This document shows, piece by piece, positions 45,760 to 53,336 of a stretch of DNA of 64,000 nt. The translations under genes and the position numbers were made by a program. The notes under the pieces are model-generated. The model had not been told where the DNA came from and ran no database searches. It saw only the letters and a program-made list of their open reading frames with translations. This DNA is from Methylobacterium terrae (GTDB lineage Bacteria; Pseudomonadota; Alphaproteobacteria; Rhizobiales; Beijerinckiaceae). The first letter of the stretch is position 1. Every line of letters starts with the position of its first letter. The stretch is from NCBI RefSeq assembly GCF_003173755.1, contig NZ_CP029553.1, forward strand, positions 2,062,501 to 2,126,500, given 5' to 3'.

Positions 45760-47190
45760 ATGAGCGGCTTGAAATTCGGGACTTCTGGCCTTCGCGGTCT
45801 GGTGGTCGATCTTGTGGGATGGCCGAGCTATTCCTATTCCAAGGCTTTCTTCGACTCGGTCGGTGCTGCCAGCTCTCGGAGCGGCAAGATCCTGATCGGG
45901 CGTGATCTGCGCGACAGCAGCCCGGAGATCGCCGCCGCGGTCGCCACCGCCGCCGGTGCGGCCGGCTTCGAGGCCGTCGATTGCGGCTCCCTGCCGACCC
46001 CGGCCCTCGCGCTCGAGGCGATGCGGACCGGGAGCTGCGCCGTCATGGTCACCGGCAGCCACATCCCGCAGGATCGCAACGGCCTGAAGTTCTATCGTCC
46101 CGACGGCGAGATCACCAAGGCCGACGAGGCGGCGATCCTCGCCGCGCTCGGCGACGGAGCGACACCAGGCACCCTGCCGCCGCCGGTGACCGCCACGCCC
46201 GAGCCGGCCGCGCTCGACCGCTATGCCCGGCGCTACCGCGACGCGTTCGCGTCCGACATCCTGAGCGGCCTGACGGTCGCGGTCTATCAGCAGAGCTCGG
46301 TCGCCCGCGACCTCCTCGCCGAGCTGCTGGCCGCGTTCGGCGCGCGCGTCGTGCCGATCGGCCGGTCCGAGACCTTCGTGCCGATCGACACCGAGGCCCA
46401 CCGGCCCGAGGACATCGCGTTCATCCGCGACGCGATGGCCGATGGCGGCTTCGACGCCCTCGTGACGACCGACGGCGACGCCGACCGGCCCCTGATCGCC
46501 GATGCCGCGGGCAGGATCGTGCGCGGCGACATCCTCGGGCTGATCACCGCCCGGTACCTCGGTGCCGACGCGGTCGTCGTCCCTGTCACGGCCGGCTCGG
46601 CCATCGAGCGCGCCGGCGGGTTCCGGACGGTGCTGCGCACCAAGGTCGGCTCGCCCTTCGTCATCGCCGGCATGGCGCAGGCGGCCGGGGACGGCGCCGG
46701 CCTCGTCGTCGGCTTCGAGGCCAATGGCGGATTCCTGCTCGGGTCGGACGTCGCCCTCGGCGGCAGGAGGCTCCCGGCCCTGCCGACGCGCGATGCCGTG
46801 CTGCCGATCCTGGCGGCCCTCGCCGCGACGCGGCAGGCCGGGACGTCGCTCGCCGACCTCGTGACCTCGCTCGGCGCCGGCGAGACCGCGAGCGACCGGC
46901 TGCCCGACGTCGCCGCGGAGCGGAGCGGCGCCCTCCTGCGCCGGCTCGGCGAGGACGCGTTTCGCCGGGACTTCCTTCGCCCGGTCGGCGTTCCCCAGGC
47001 CGTCGACGGGCGGGACGGGGTCAGGATCGCGCTCGACGGCGATCGGACGATCCATTTCCGCGCCTCCGGCAATGCCCCGGAATTGCGGTGCTACGCGGAG
47101 GCGACGACGCTCGCGGCGGCGGAGGACCTCGTCCGCTGGGGCCTGGCGGCCGCAGCCTCGGCGATGGGAGAAGGGGCGGCGCAGCCCTGA
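45760..47190 (+). CDS. Phosphohexomutase (phosphomannomutase/phosphoglucomutase family)
   Basis: This 476-residue enzyme interconverts hexose 1- and 6-phosphates for nucleotide-sugar supply. The four family motifs are present: catalytic phosphoserine loop VTGSHIPQDRNGLKFY, metal loop TTDGDADRPLI, sugar-binding GFEANGGFLLGS and phosphate-binding RASGNAPELRCY. The start SGLKFGTSGLRGLVVD gives a typical first strand. I chose ATG 45760; the 71-residue upstream extension has no fold logic. The Ala/Asp substitutions in the metal loop (DGDADRPL rather than DGDGDR) are within the family range. It probably feeds the polysaccharide genes. Confidence 0.88.
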   Translation: MSGLKFGTSGLRGLVVDLVGWPSYSYSKAFFDSVGAASSRSGKILIGRDLRDSSPEIAAAVATAAGAAGFEAVDCGSLPTPALALEAMRTGSCAVMVTGSHIPQDRNGLKFYRPDGEITKADEAAILAALGDGATPGTLPPPVTATPEPAALDRYARRYRDAFASDILSGLTVAVYQQSSVARDLLAELLAAFGARVVPIGRSETFVPIDTEAHRPEDIAFIRDAMADGGFDALVTTDGDADRPLIADAAGRIVRGDILGLITARYLGADAVVVPVTAGSAIERAGGFRTVLRTKVGSPFVIAGMAQAAGDGAGLVVGFEANGGFLLGSDVALGGRRLPALPTRDAVLPILAALAATRQAGTSLADLVTSLGAGETASDRLPDVAAERSGALLRRLGEDAFRRDFLRPVGVPQAVDGRDGVRIALDGDRTIHFRASGNAPELRCYAEATTLAAAEDLVRWGLAAAASAMGEGAAQP

Positions 47191-47263
47191 GGGCCCGTCC
47201 GCGAGGCTCGGGCGGACCGGGCTCGCATGCCGGCATGCCGGCCCCGGACCGCCGCGGCCCGCT

Positions 47264-47302
47264 CGGCAAGGCTTCTGGGCAAGGCTTCTCGGCAAGGCTC
47301 TT
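47264..47302. repeat. Three tandem 13-base repeats
   Basis: CGGCAAGGCTTCT, GGGCAAGGCTTCT and CGGCAAGGCTCTT lie head-to-tail in the convergent gap between the mutase and methyltransferase genes. They have no evident coding role. The third overlaps the last bases before the methyltransferase stop. Confidence 0.6.
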
Positions 47303-47309
47303 CGGGCGG

Positions 47310-48191
47310 TCAGGCCGTTCGCTTCGAGCCCGGGAGCGGCAGGGTCGGGGGCAGCGCCAGGAGATCGCGATGCCCGATCGTCGCGGCCGTGCCCGGCCTC
47401 CGCCGGGCCGCGGCCCAGGCCGCCGCGTCCTCCGCCGGGACGCGGCCGGCTTCCCCGGCCGCCCGCGCCGTGCCCTCCGCGAGTTCGCCGAGCAGCGCGG
47501 CTTCGTCCGGCCCGAGGCGCCAGGGGCTGGCCGCCGTCTCGACCGCGTAGCCGTGGCGGCGGAAGGCCGAGGCCAGGATGTCGGTCGCGCGCGGGCCGGC
47601 GGCGGGCCCGAACCCCTTGTCGCCGGCCTGATGGGCCAGGAAGGCGGCGTGGATCGCCGCGTCGGCCGGGTGGGGCGGGGTCCAGGTCTCGCGCCCGTCG
47701 TAGGTCAGCGCGGTGTAGAACGCGGCGCCGATCCCCGCGACGTCCCGGGCGAGCGCGGCGATCCAGTCCTCCCCGGCAAGATCGAACAGGGCCGCGGCGG
47801 TGACGAGGTCCGTCGCGTCCGTCAGGGCCGCCGCCGGACCGGCCGCGAGGTCGAGGGCGCGAAACCGCACCGCGATCCGGGCGCCGTCCCGGTGCAGGGT
47901 CAGGCCCTCCTCCGTCTCCTCCGCCGTCCCGGCCCAGGCCGCGAAGCGCGCCCGGGCGGCGGCGAGCAGGGCGGGATCGTGGTCGACGAGCACCCAGTCC
48001 TGCGCCGGTCCCAGATGAGGCGCCAGCGCCCGCAGGTTCGAGCCGGTGCCGCAGCCGAGATCGACCGCCCGCACCGGGCCCGACCGGGCTCGGGCGAGCG
48101 CGGCGGCGAGGGTCGCGACGAGGCTCGCGTCGCGCGCCGCGTGGTCGGCGGGCTCGCGCAGGGCGAGCCAGTCGGGGCTGAAGCCGCTCAT
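47310..48191 (-). CDS. SAM-dependent methyltransferase
   Basis: This 293-residue class I methyltransferase begins SGFSPDWLALREPADHAARD. Motif I VDLGCGTGSNLRALAP binds S-adenosylmethionine, and VLVDHDPALLAAAR provides the acidic ribose contact. The remainder (DLVTAAALFDLAGEDWIAAL; FYTALTYDGRETWTPPHPAD) fits no well-known substrate family that I recognise. The ATG start at 48191 overlaps the upstream glycosyltransferase stop by four bases (ATGA). It is the last gene of the four-gene operon and could methylate the glycosylated product. Confidence 0.8.
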   Translation of the reverse strand: MSGFSPDWLALREPADHAARDASLVATLAAALARARSGPVRAVDLGCGTGSNLRALAPHLGPAQDWVLVDHDPALLAAARARFAAWAGTAEETEEGLTLHRDGARIAVRFRALDLAAGPAAALTDATDLVTAAALFDLAGEDWIAALARDVAGIGAAFYTALTYDGRETWTPPHPADAAIHAAFLAHQAGDKGFGPAAGPRATDILASAFRRHGYAVETAASPWRLGPDEAALLGELAEGTARAAGEAGRVPAEDAAAWAAARRRPGTAATIGHRDLLALPPTLPLPGSKRTA

Positions 48192-49228
48192 GACGTCCTC
48201 AAGGCCGCGGCGACGGCCGCGGCGGTCGCGGGCCAGTCCGGCAGGCGCTGCCCCGCCGCCCAGGACGCGGCGGCGGCCTCGGCGCGGCACTCGGGATCGG
48301 CGATCAGGTCGCGCAGGGCGGCGGCGAGCGCGGCTGCGTCGCCGGGCGGCACCGCGCGGCCCGCCCCCGCCGGCACCGTCTCGGCGGCCGCGCCCCCGGT
48401 GGTGGCGACGAGCGGCAGGCCGCGGGCCAGGGCTTCCGTCAGGGCCATGCCGTAGCCCTCGAACAGCGAGGCCGAGACCGCGAGGTCGGCCTGCGCGTAG
48501 AGCCGCTCCAGGGCGTCCGCCGTCACCGCCCCGGCGAGCGCGACCCGCTCCCCGAGGCCCGCCGCCGTGATCCGGCCGCGCAGGGCGGCCACCGCGTCCG
48601 GCGCCCGCGCGAGGCTGCCCGCGATCGTGAGCGACCAATCGAGATCGGTGAGGGCAGAGAGCGCCCGCACCAGCACGTCGTAGCCCTTGCGGGGCGACAC
48701 GGTGCCCACCGCGAGGAGGCGGACGTGGGGGCCGGGCCGCGGCACGACCCGCGGGGCGGGGGGCGTGCCGGGCTCGGCGACGGCGATCCGCTCCGGCGGC
48801 ACGCCGAACTCGGACGCCAGCATCCGGGCGGTGAAGCGGCTCGTGGCGATCACGCGGGCCGCCAGCCCGAGCGCCGCGCGCTCGCCCGCGACCAGCGCCG
48901 CCGCCCGCGCCGGCGACAGGCCCGTCTCGTACCCGAGGGGATGATGCACCAGAGCCGAGACCGGTCGCCCGGCCGCGCGGACGATCTCGGGTGGCAGCGC
49001 CCCGTAGGCGAGGCCGTCGACGAGGAGGGCGGCGTCGCGCGGCACCGCGGCGAGGCGCGCGGCGGTGCCGGCGAGGTCGTCGGGGGTGGGGTCCGGAAAG
49101 CCGCTCGGCAGGGCGAGGTGGGTGGCGGCAATCCCCAGCGCCGGCAGGTGGCCCAGGAGCGCGCGGTCATAGGCGTAGCCCCCGGTCGGGGCCGAGAGGT
49201 CGCCCGGGACGGCGAGGACGAGGCGCAT
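48188..49228 (-). CDS. GT4-type glycosyltransferase
   Basis: This 346-residue GT-B enzyme starts RLVLAVPGDLSAPTGGYAYD with the usual first strand and Gly-loop. The donor half contains LAVGTVSPRKGYDVLVRALS and ADLAVSASLFEGYGMALTEA with the conserved E-x7-E motif. The start ATG 49228 shares one base with the stop of the preceding gene (TGATG), so the two are translationally coupled. The sugar donor and acceptor are unknown; its operon position points to glycosylation of a product made by the pterin-synthase-like protein or its partner. Confidence 0.85.
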   Translation of the reverse strand: MRLVLAVPGDLSAPTGGYAYDRALLGHLPALGIAATHLALPSGFPDPTPDDLAGTAARLAAVPRDAALLVDGLAYGALPPEIVRAAGRPVSALVHHPLGYETGLSPARAAALVAGERAALGLAARVIATSRFTARMLASEFGVPPERIAVAEPGTPPAPRVVPRPGPHVRLLAVGTVSPRKGYDVLVRALSALTDLDWSLTIAGSLARAPDAVAALRGRITAAGLGERVALAGAVTADALERLYAQADLAVSASLFEGYGMALTEALARGLPLVATTGGAAAETVPAGAGRAVPPGDAAALAAALRDLIADPECRAEAAAASWAAGQRLPDWPATAAAVAAALRTS

Positions 49229-49629
49229 CAGGCGAGCGGCGCCTCGAACCAGGCCCGGGCCAGGTGGGATTCGTGCAGGGTGACCCGGATGCGGCTCACG
49301 CCCTCGCCGCCGGGCCCGAGATCGCCGGCGCGGGTCGCCGCGGCCATTGCCGCGTGGATGTGGCCGCACAGGAACTCGGTCGTGGTGTTCGTGCCCGAGA
49401 ACTCCGGCAGGTCGTCGAGGTTGCGGTAGTTGAGCGGCGCCAGCACGGCTTTCAGCGCCTCGCCCGCCCGGCCGATATCGACCACGACCCCGTCCGGGGT
49501 CAGGGTCTCGCGGAAGAACGCCACGTCGACCACGAAGGTCGCCCCGTGCAAGCCTTGCGCGGGACCGAACAGGTCGCCCTTGAAGCTGTGGGCGATCATC
49601 ACGTGGTCGCGGACCTCGACGGCGTACAT
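49228..49629 (-). CDS. 6-pyruvoyl-tetrahydropterin synthase/QueD-like protein, active site lost
   Basis: This 133-residue protein has the PTPS/QueD T-fold. His14 (MIAHSFKG) and His28 (GLHGATFV) align to two zinc ligands of QueD, and Glu85 (TTTEFL) and the Glu of VTLHES align to conserved acids. The key catalytic residues are missing: Ala24 is at the Cys position of CGRLHGH, Ala30 replaces the third zinc His, and NYRN replaces the DHHY catalytic His pair. So it should not perform standard PTPS or QueD chemistry. It starts ten bases after the upstream oxidoreductase gene and is coupled to the glycosyltransferase gene. It may bind a pterin-like ligand or carry a new reaction. Confidence 0.8.
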   Translation of the reverse strand: MYAVEVRDHVMIAHSFKGDLFGPAQGLHGATFVVDVAFFRETLTPDGVVVDIGRAGEALKAVLAPLNYRNLDDLPEFSGTNTTTEFLCGHIHAAMAAATRAGDLGPGGEGVSRIRVTLHESHLARAWFEAPLA

Positions 49630-49639
49630 GGGGCTCCTT

Positions 49640-50581
49640 TCAGTAGCGGATCACGGTGCACAGGCCCGGCGCGCCGGGCTCGAGGAGCCGCGGCAGGGCG
49701 GCGGGCAGGTCGTCGAAGGCGACCTCCTCGGTGAGGAGGGCGTCGAGACGGGGATCGCGCAGGAGGTCGAGGGCCTTGGCGAGGCGCCGGCGATGGCTCC
49801 AGCGCGGGCGGCGCGAGGCCGCCACCGCCCCGACCTGGCTCGCGACGAGGCGCAGGCGCCGGGCGTGGAAGGCGAGGCCGAGCGGGGCGGCGACCGGCGC
49901 GTCGCCGTACCAGCTCAGCTCGACGATTCCCGCCTCCTCGCCGGCGAGCGACAGGGCGAGGGAGAGGCCCGCCTCGCTCGCGCTGGCGTGGACGACGATG
50001 TCGGCGTCGGGCGTCGCCGCCTCCGGCAGCGCGAAGGCGAGGTCCAAGCCCTGCGCCGTCCCGGCCCGGGCCGGGTCGCGGTCGATCACCTGGACCTCCG
50101 CCTCCGGCAGGCCGGCGCAGAGATGGGCGACGAGGAGCCCGACCACGCCGCCGCCGACCACCGCGATCCGGTCCCCGGGCCCGGCGCCCGAATCCCACAC
50201 GGCGTTGAGCGCCGTCTCCATGTTGGCGGCGAGCACGGCGCGGCGCGGCGGCAGGCCCTCCGGCAGCGGGCAGAGGGCCGCCGGGGCGGCATTGAAGGCC
50301 TCCTGATGCGGCTGGAGCGCGAAGACGGGCGTGCCGTCCTCGGTCTCGGCCACCGCGCAGTAGCCGTACTTGACCGGGAAGGAGAACTCACCGCCCTGCG
50401 CCGGCGCCCGCATCCGGTCGGCCACCGCGTCCGGCACGCGGCCGTGGAAGACCAGCCGCTCGGTGCCGCGGCTCAGGGCCGTCCACAGGGTCCGCAGCCG
50501 GACCTCGCCCTCGCCGGGCGCGGGCAGGCGCTCTTGCCGCAGCTCCGCTTGCCCGGCCGCGCTATACCAGAGCGCCCGCAC
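49640..50581 (-). CDS. MDR-family (zinc-alcohol-dehydrogenase-like) oxidoreductase
   Basis: This 313-residue protein has a GroES-like N-domain and a Rossmann domain beginning VVGGGVVGLLVAHLCA. The catalytic-zinc Cys/His motif of alcohol dehydrogenases (CGTDHH-like) is replaced by ALSRGTERLVFHG, and the structural zinc Cys cluster is absent, so it is probably a zinc-independent reductase. FPVKYGYCAVA and FALQPHQEAF recall BchC-like and related MDR members. GTG 50581 was chosen; an upstream GTG at 50623 is possible. It is the first gene of the operon and would oxidise or reduce an intermediate made with the PTPS-like protein. Confidence 0.75.
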   Translation of the reverse strand: MRALWYSAAGQAELRQERLPAPGEGEVRLRTLWTALSRGTERLVFHGRVPDAVADRMRAPAQGGEFSFPVKYGYCAVAETEDGTPVFALQPHQEAFNAAPAALCPLPEGLPPRRAVLAANMETALNAVWDSGAGPGDRIAVVGGGVVGLLVAHLCAGLPEAEVQVIDRDPARAGTAQGLDLAFALPEAATPDADIVVHASASEAGLSLALSLAGEEAGIVELSWYGDAPVAAPLGLAFHARRLRLVASQVGAVAASRRPRWSHRRRLAKALDLLRDPRLDALLTEEVAFDDLPAALPRLLEPGAPGLCTVIRY

Positions 50582-50614
50582 GGCCTCCGCCGTGCCGCTC
50601 CCGGATGCCTGACG

Positions 50615-52447
50615 ATGCCGCACACCGACTCCTCGGTCGTCCCCCTCGCGGAGGGGCCCGCCCGCGCTCCTCTCACGACGCCGACGGGCCTGCAAGCCTG
50701 CCCGACCCTGCGGCGCCGCCGCCTCCTGGTGCTCGGGCTCAACCTCGCGACCATCTCGGGGTTCGCGGCGGCCCTGTGGGGCGTGCTGGCGCAGGACGGC
50801 GTCGACGGGATCGACCTCGCGCTCCTCGCCTGCGGCCTCGCCACCCTGCCCTGGACGGTGCTGGGATTCTGGAACGCCGCGATCGGCTTTCAGCTGATGC
50901 GGGCCGGCCGCGCCGGCCTGATGGCGGCCGCGCCGCAGGCCGCAGCAGGGGAGGGGCAGGGGCAGGGGGAGGGGGAAGCGGACGCGCCGCTCCACCTGAC
51001 CACCGCCGTGGTGATGACCCTGCGCAACGAGGACCCGGCCCGGGCGCTGTCGCGCCTCGCCCTGGTGCGCGAGAGCCTGGTGCGCACCGGCCACGGCGGC
51101 GCCTTCCGCTACCACGTGCTGAGCGACAGCGACGACCCCCGGGTGATCCCGCTCGAGGAGGCCTGGGTCGCGACCTGGCGCGCCGGCCTGCCCGCCGAGG
51201 AGGCCGACCGGATCCATTACCGCCGCCGGGCCGAGAATGCCGGCTACAAGGCCGGCAACCTGCAGGATTTCTGCGCCGGCAGCGACGCCGACCTGATGCT
51301 CCCCCTCGACGCCGACAGCCTGATGACCGGGCCGGCGATCCTGCGCCTCGTGCGGATCATGCAGGCGCATCCGCGCCTCGGCATCCTGCAGAGCCTGGCG
51401 GTGGGGGCGCCGGCCGCGGGCGCCTTTCCCCGCCTGTTCCAGTTCGGCATGCGCCACGGCATGCTGCCCTACACGCTCGGCGCCGCCTGGTGGGGGGCGG
51501 AATGCGGCCCGTTCTGGGGCCACAACGCGGTCGTGCGCATCGCCCCCTTCGCCGCCCATTGCCGGCTGCCCTCCCTGCGCGGCGGCGGTGCGGTGCTCTC
51601 CCACGACCAGGTCGAGGCGGTGCTGATGCGCCGGGCCGGCTACGAGGTCAGGGTACTGCCGATCGAGGAGGGCAGCTTCGAGGACAACCCGCCGACGCTC
51701 CTCGACCACCTCGTCCGCGATGCCCGCTGGTGCCGCGGCAACATGCAGTACCTGCGTCTGCCCCCGATGCCGGGTCTCCTGCCGATGAGCCGGTTCCAGC
51801 TCGCCTGGGCGGTCCTGATGTTCCTCAACCCGCCGGCCCTGACGCTCGCCCTGCTGCTCCTGCCGTGGCGGGCCGCGACGCAAGCCGGCCCGGCGACGGG
51901 CGCGGCCGCGCTCTACCTCCTGTGGCTCCTGCTCTCGCTGGCGCCGAAGCTCGCCGGCTACGCCGCCGTGCTGGCGGACGGGCGGGCGCGGGCGGCCCAT
52001 GGCGGGGGCTTGCGCTTCCTCGCCGGGATGCTGGCCGAGGTCGCGGCCTCGTTCCTGCTGCTCGGCGCGTCGTCGGTGCGGCTCACCGCGGTGCTGGCCG
52101 GTCTCCTCGTCGGCCGCGCCGGGTCCTGGGCGGCACAGGACCGCGACGCGCGGGGCCTGCGCTGGCGCGAGGCTCTGCGCGCCTTGGGCGGCGTCACGCT
52201 GTTCGGGATCCTCGTCTGCGGGGCGCTCACCGTCGTCTCGCCGGCGCTCCTGGCCTGGAGCCTGCCGCTGACGCTCGGCAGCCTGCTCGCCGTCCCCTTC
52301 GCGGTCCTCACCGCGGCCCCGGGCGTCGGCCGTGCCATGGTGCGGTCCGGCCTCTGCGCGACGCGGGAGGAGATCGCGCCGCCCTGGGAGATCGCGCGGC
52401 TGCGCGGTGGTGGCGCGGACGTGCGAACCCCGCGAGGGCTGCCCTGA
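50615..52447 (+). CDS. opgH: OpgH/MdoH-like glucan glucosyltransferase
   Basis: OpgH is an inner-membrane GT2 enzyme that polymerises the beta-glucose backbone of osmoregulated periplasmic glucans. This 610-residue protein has two N-terminal helices, a cytosolic catalytic domain and about five C-terminal helices. The catalytic motifs are LPLDADSLMTG (DxD), FWGHNAVVRI, LSHDQVEAVLMRRAG and RDARWCRGNMQYLR (the QxxRW equivalent). ATG 50615 was chosen; a different frame starts ten bases earlier but is not the gene. Its length is shorter than E. coli MdoH (about 850), as in many alphaproteobacteria. The partner opgG is not adjacent. It is divergent from the oxidoreductase gene. Confidence 0.85.
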   Translation: MPHTDSSVVPLAEGPARAPLTTPTGLQACPTLRRRRLLVLGLNLATISGFAAALWGVLAQDGVDGIDLALLACGLATLPWTVLGFWNAAIGFQLMRAGRAGLMAAAPQAAAGEGQGQGEGEADAPLHLTTAVVMTLRNEDPARALSRLALVRESLVRTGHGGAFRYHVLSDSDDPRVIPLEEAWVATWRAGLPAEEADRIHYRRRAENAGYKAGNLQDFCAGSDADLMLPLDADSLMTGPAILRLVRIMQAHPRLGILQSLAVGAPAAGAFPRLFQFGMRHGMLPYTLGAAWWGAECGPFWGHNAVVRIAPFAAHCRLPSLRGGGAVLSHDQVEAVLMRRAGYEVRVLPIEEGSFEDNPPTLLDHLVRDARWCRGNMQYLRLPPMPGLLPMSRFQLAWAVLMFLNPPALTLALLLLPWRAATQAGPATGAAALYLLWLLLSLAPKLAGYAAVLADGRARAAHGGGLRFLAGMLAEVAASFLLLGASSVRLTAVLAGLLVGRAGSWAAQDRDARGLRWREALRALGGVTLFGILVCGALTVVSPALLAWSLPLTLGSLLAVPFAVLTAAPGVGRAMVRSGLCATREEIAPPWEIARLRGGGADVRTPRGLP

Positions 52448-52452
52448 TACCG

Positions 52453-52555
52453 CAGCACCTTGGAACGGACCCGTTCCAAGGTGCTGGCTAAGCCCGAATG
52501 GGCGTCGGCGCTGATGCGCCGGACGCCTTGGCATCGACGTGTCGATGCCAAGGCG
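52453..52555. repeat. Three tandem perfect hairpins
   Basis: Three perfect inverted repeats lie in a row: CAGCACCTTGGAACG/CGTTCCAAGGTGCTG (52453-52486, loop GACC), CGGCGC/GCGCCG (52506-52521, loop TGAT) and CGCCTTGGCATCGAC/GTCGATGCCAAGGCG (52524-52555, loop GT). The outer two share the CCTTGG/CCAAGG core. They start five bases after the opgH stop, so the first could terminate its transcript, but the array is larger than a usual terminator and lacks a T-tract. Confidence 0.75.
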
Positions 52556-52697
52556 CGAGGGTATGAGGGGCGAGGTCGTTTGCGCTTGGTGACGATGACG
52601 GGCGGGGCCGGCAGAGCCGCTCGGTGCAGCCATGCCGGCCGTTCCCGCTCGCACCGCGGTCTACCGCCGGAGCCGATGACGCCTCCTGCGGTGGTGC

Positions 52698-52973
52698 TCA
52701 GCGCGGGCGGAACCCGGGGTTGATGTTGCCGGGATTCAGGACCGCGCCGGTCCTGCCCAGGTTCTTGGCGGTCGCGGCGTCCTGGCCGACCAGCGGGTTG
52801 GTCTTCCCGACCTGAGTGGGAGGAGCGTAGGTCGCGCCGGGCCGCACGGCGCCGGGGCCCGCGGCATAGCCCGGCCGCGCGTAGCAGGCCGCACCCTGGC
52901 AGGCGGCGGCGGGCGTGGCCGCGAACACGCTCATCGTGGCCAGCACGGCGGCGCCCAGCATCAATCCACGCAT
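52698..52973 (-). CDS. Small exported protein, Cys/Pro/Gly-rich
   Basis: I do not recognise this 91-residue protein. It has a signal peptide (MLGAAVLATMSVFAATPAAA) with cleavage before CQGAAC. Two Cys then lie in CQGAACYARPGY, and the rest is Gly/Pro/Asn-rich with no repeats long enough to name (PPTQVGKTNPLVGQD, VLNPGNINPGFRPR). The ATG 52973 follows GAGGGAG. It is transcribed toward the opgH end and stands alone. A small periplasmic or cell-surface protein is likely. Confidence 0.65.
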   Translation of the reverse strand: MRGLMLGAAVLATMSVFAATPAAACQGAACYARPGYAAGPGAVRPGATYAPPTQVGKTNPLVGQDAATAKNLGRTGAVLNPGNINPGFRPR

Positions 52974-53336
52974 CGTGATGATCTCCCTCTCGCGTCGAGA
53001 GCGAGGGTGGGTCGCAGCCGAGACAGTACGAGAGCGCGCCGCGACGGCGCTCGATTGCGGGCGCCGCCGATTGTGCTCGTTCGGCACGATCCTGGGACTG
53101 GTGCGTTGCGGTTCCGATGCCCCTCGCCGGATCCATCGATCCTGACACAACTTAGAAACATCTTGCGGGTGCGCGCCTATCGTCACTTGTGACGATGCTG
53201 GGCCCTGCCGACACTCTTTCTCAAGAATATCGTGAGGTGACGGACAGTCCTGCCTGCCCGCCCCGCCCGCCGATCCCATCGACGCCGCGCCGCGATGCCC
53301 GGTCTTCCGCCGGGACGGGCGCCGCGGCGGTCTCCC
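52974..53336. other. Intergenic region between small exported protein gene and ddl
   Basis: This 363-base gap lies upstream of the small exported protein gene and downstream of ddl, both on the minus strand. It probably holds the promoter of the small gene. I see no RNA or coding signal. The segment near 53150-53240 (ACAACTTAGAAACATC) is the AT-richest. Confidence 0.35.

Noticed and set aside
49430..50614. Long N-terminal extension of the OpgH frame
   Set aside because: It overlaps the opposing oxidoreductase gene entirely and is basic, low-complexity sequence. ATG 50615 gives the normal OpgH start.
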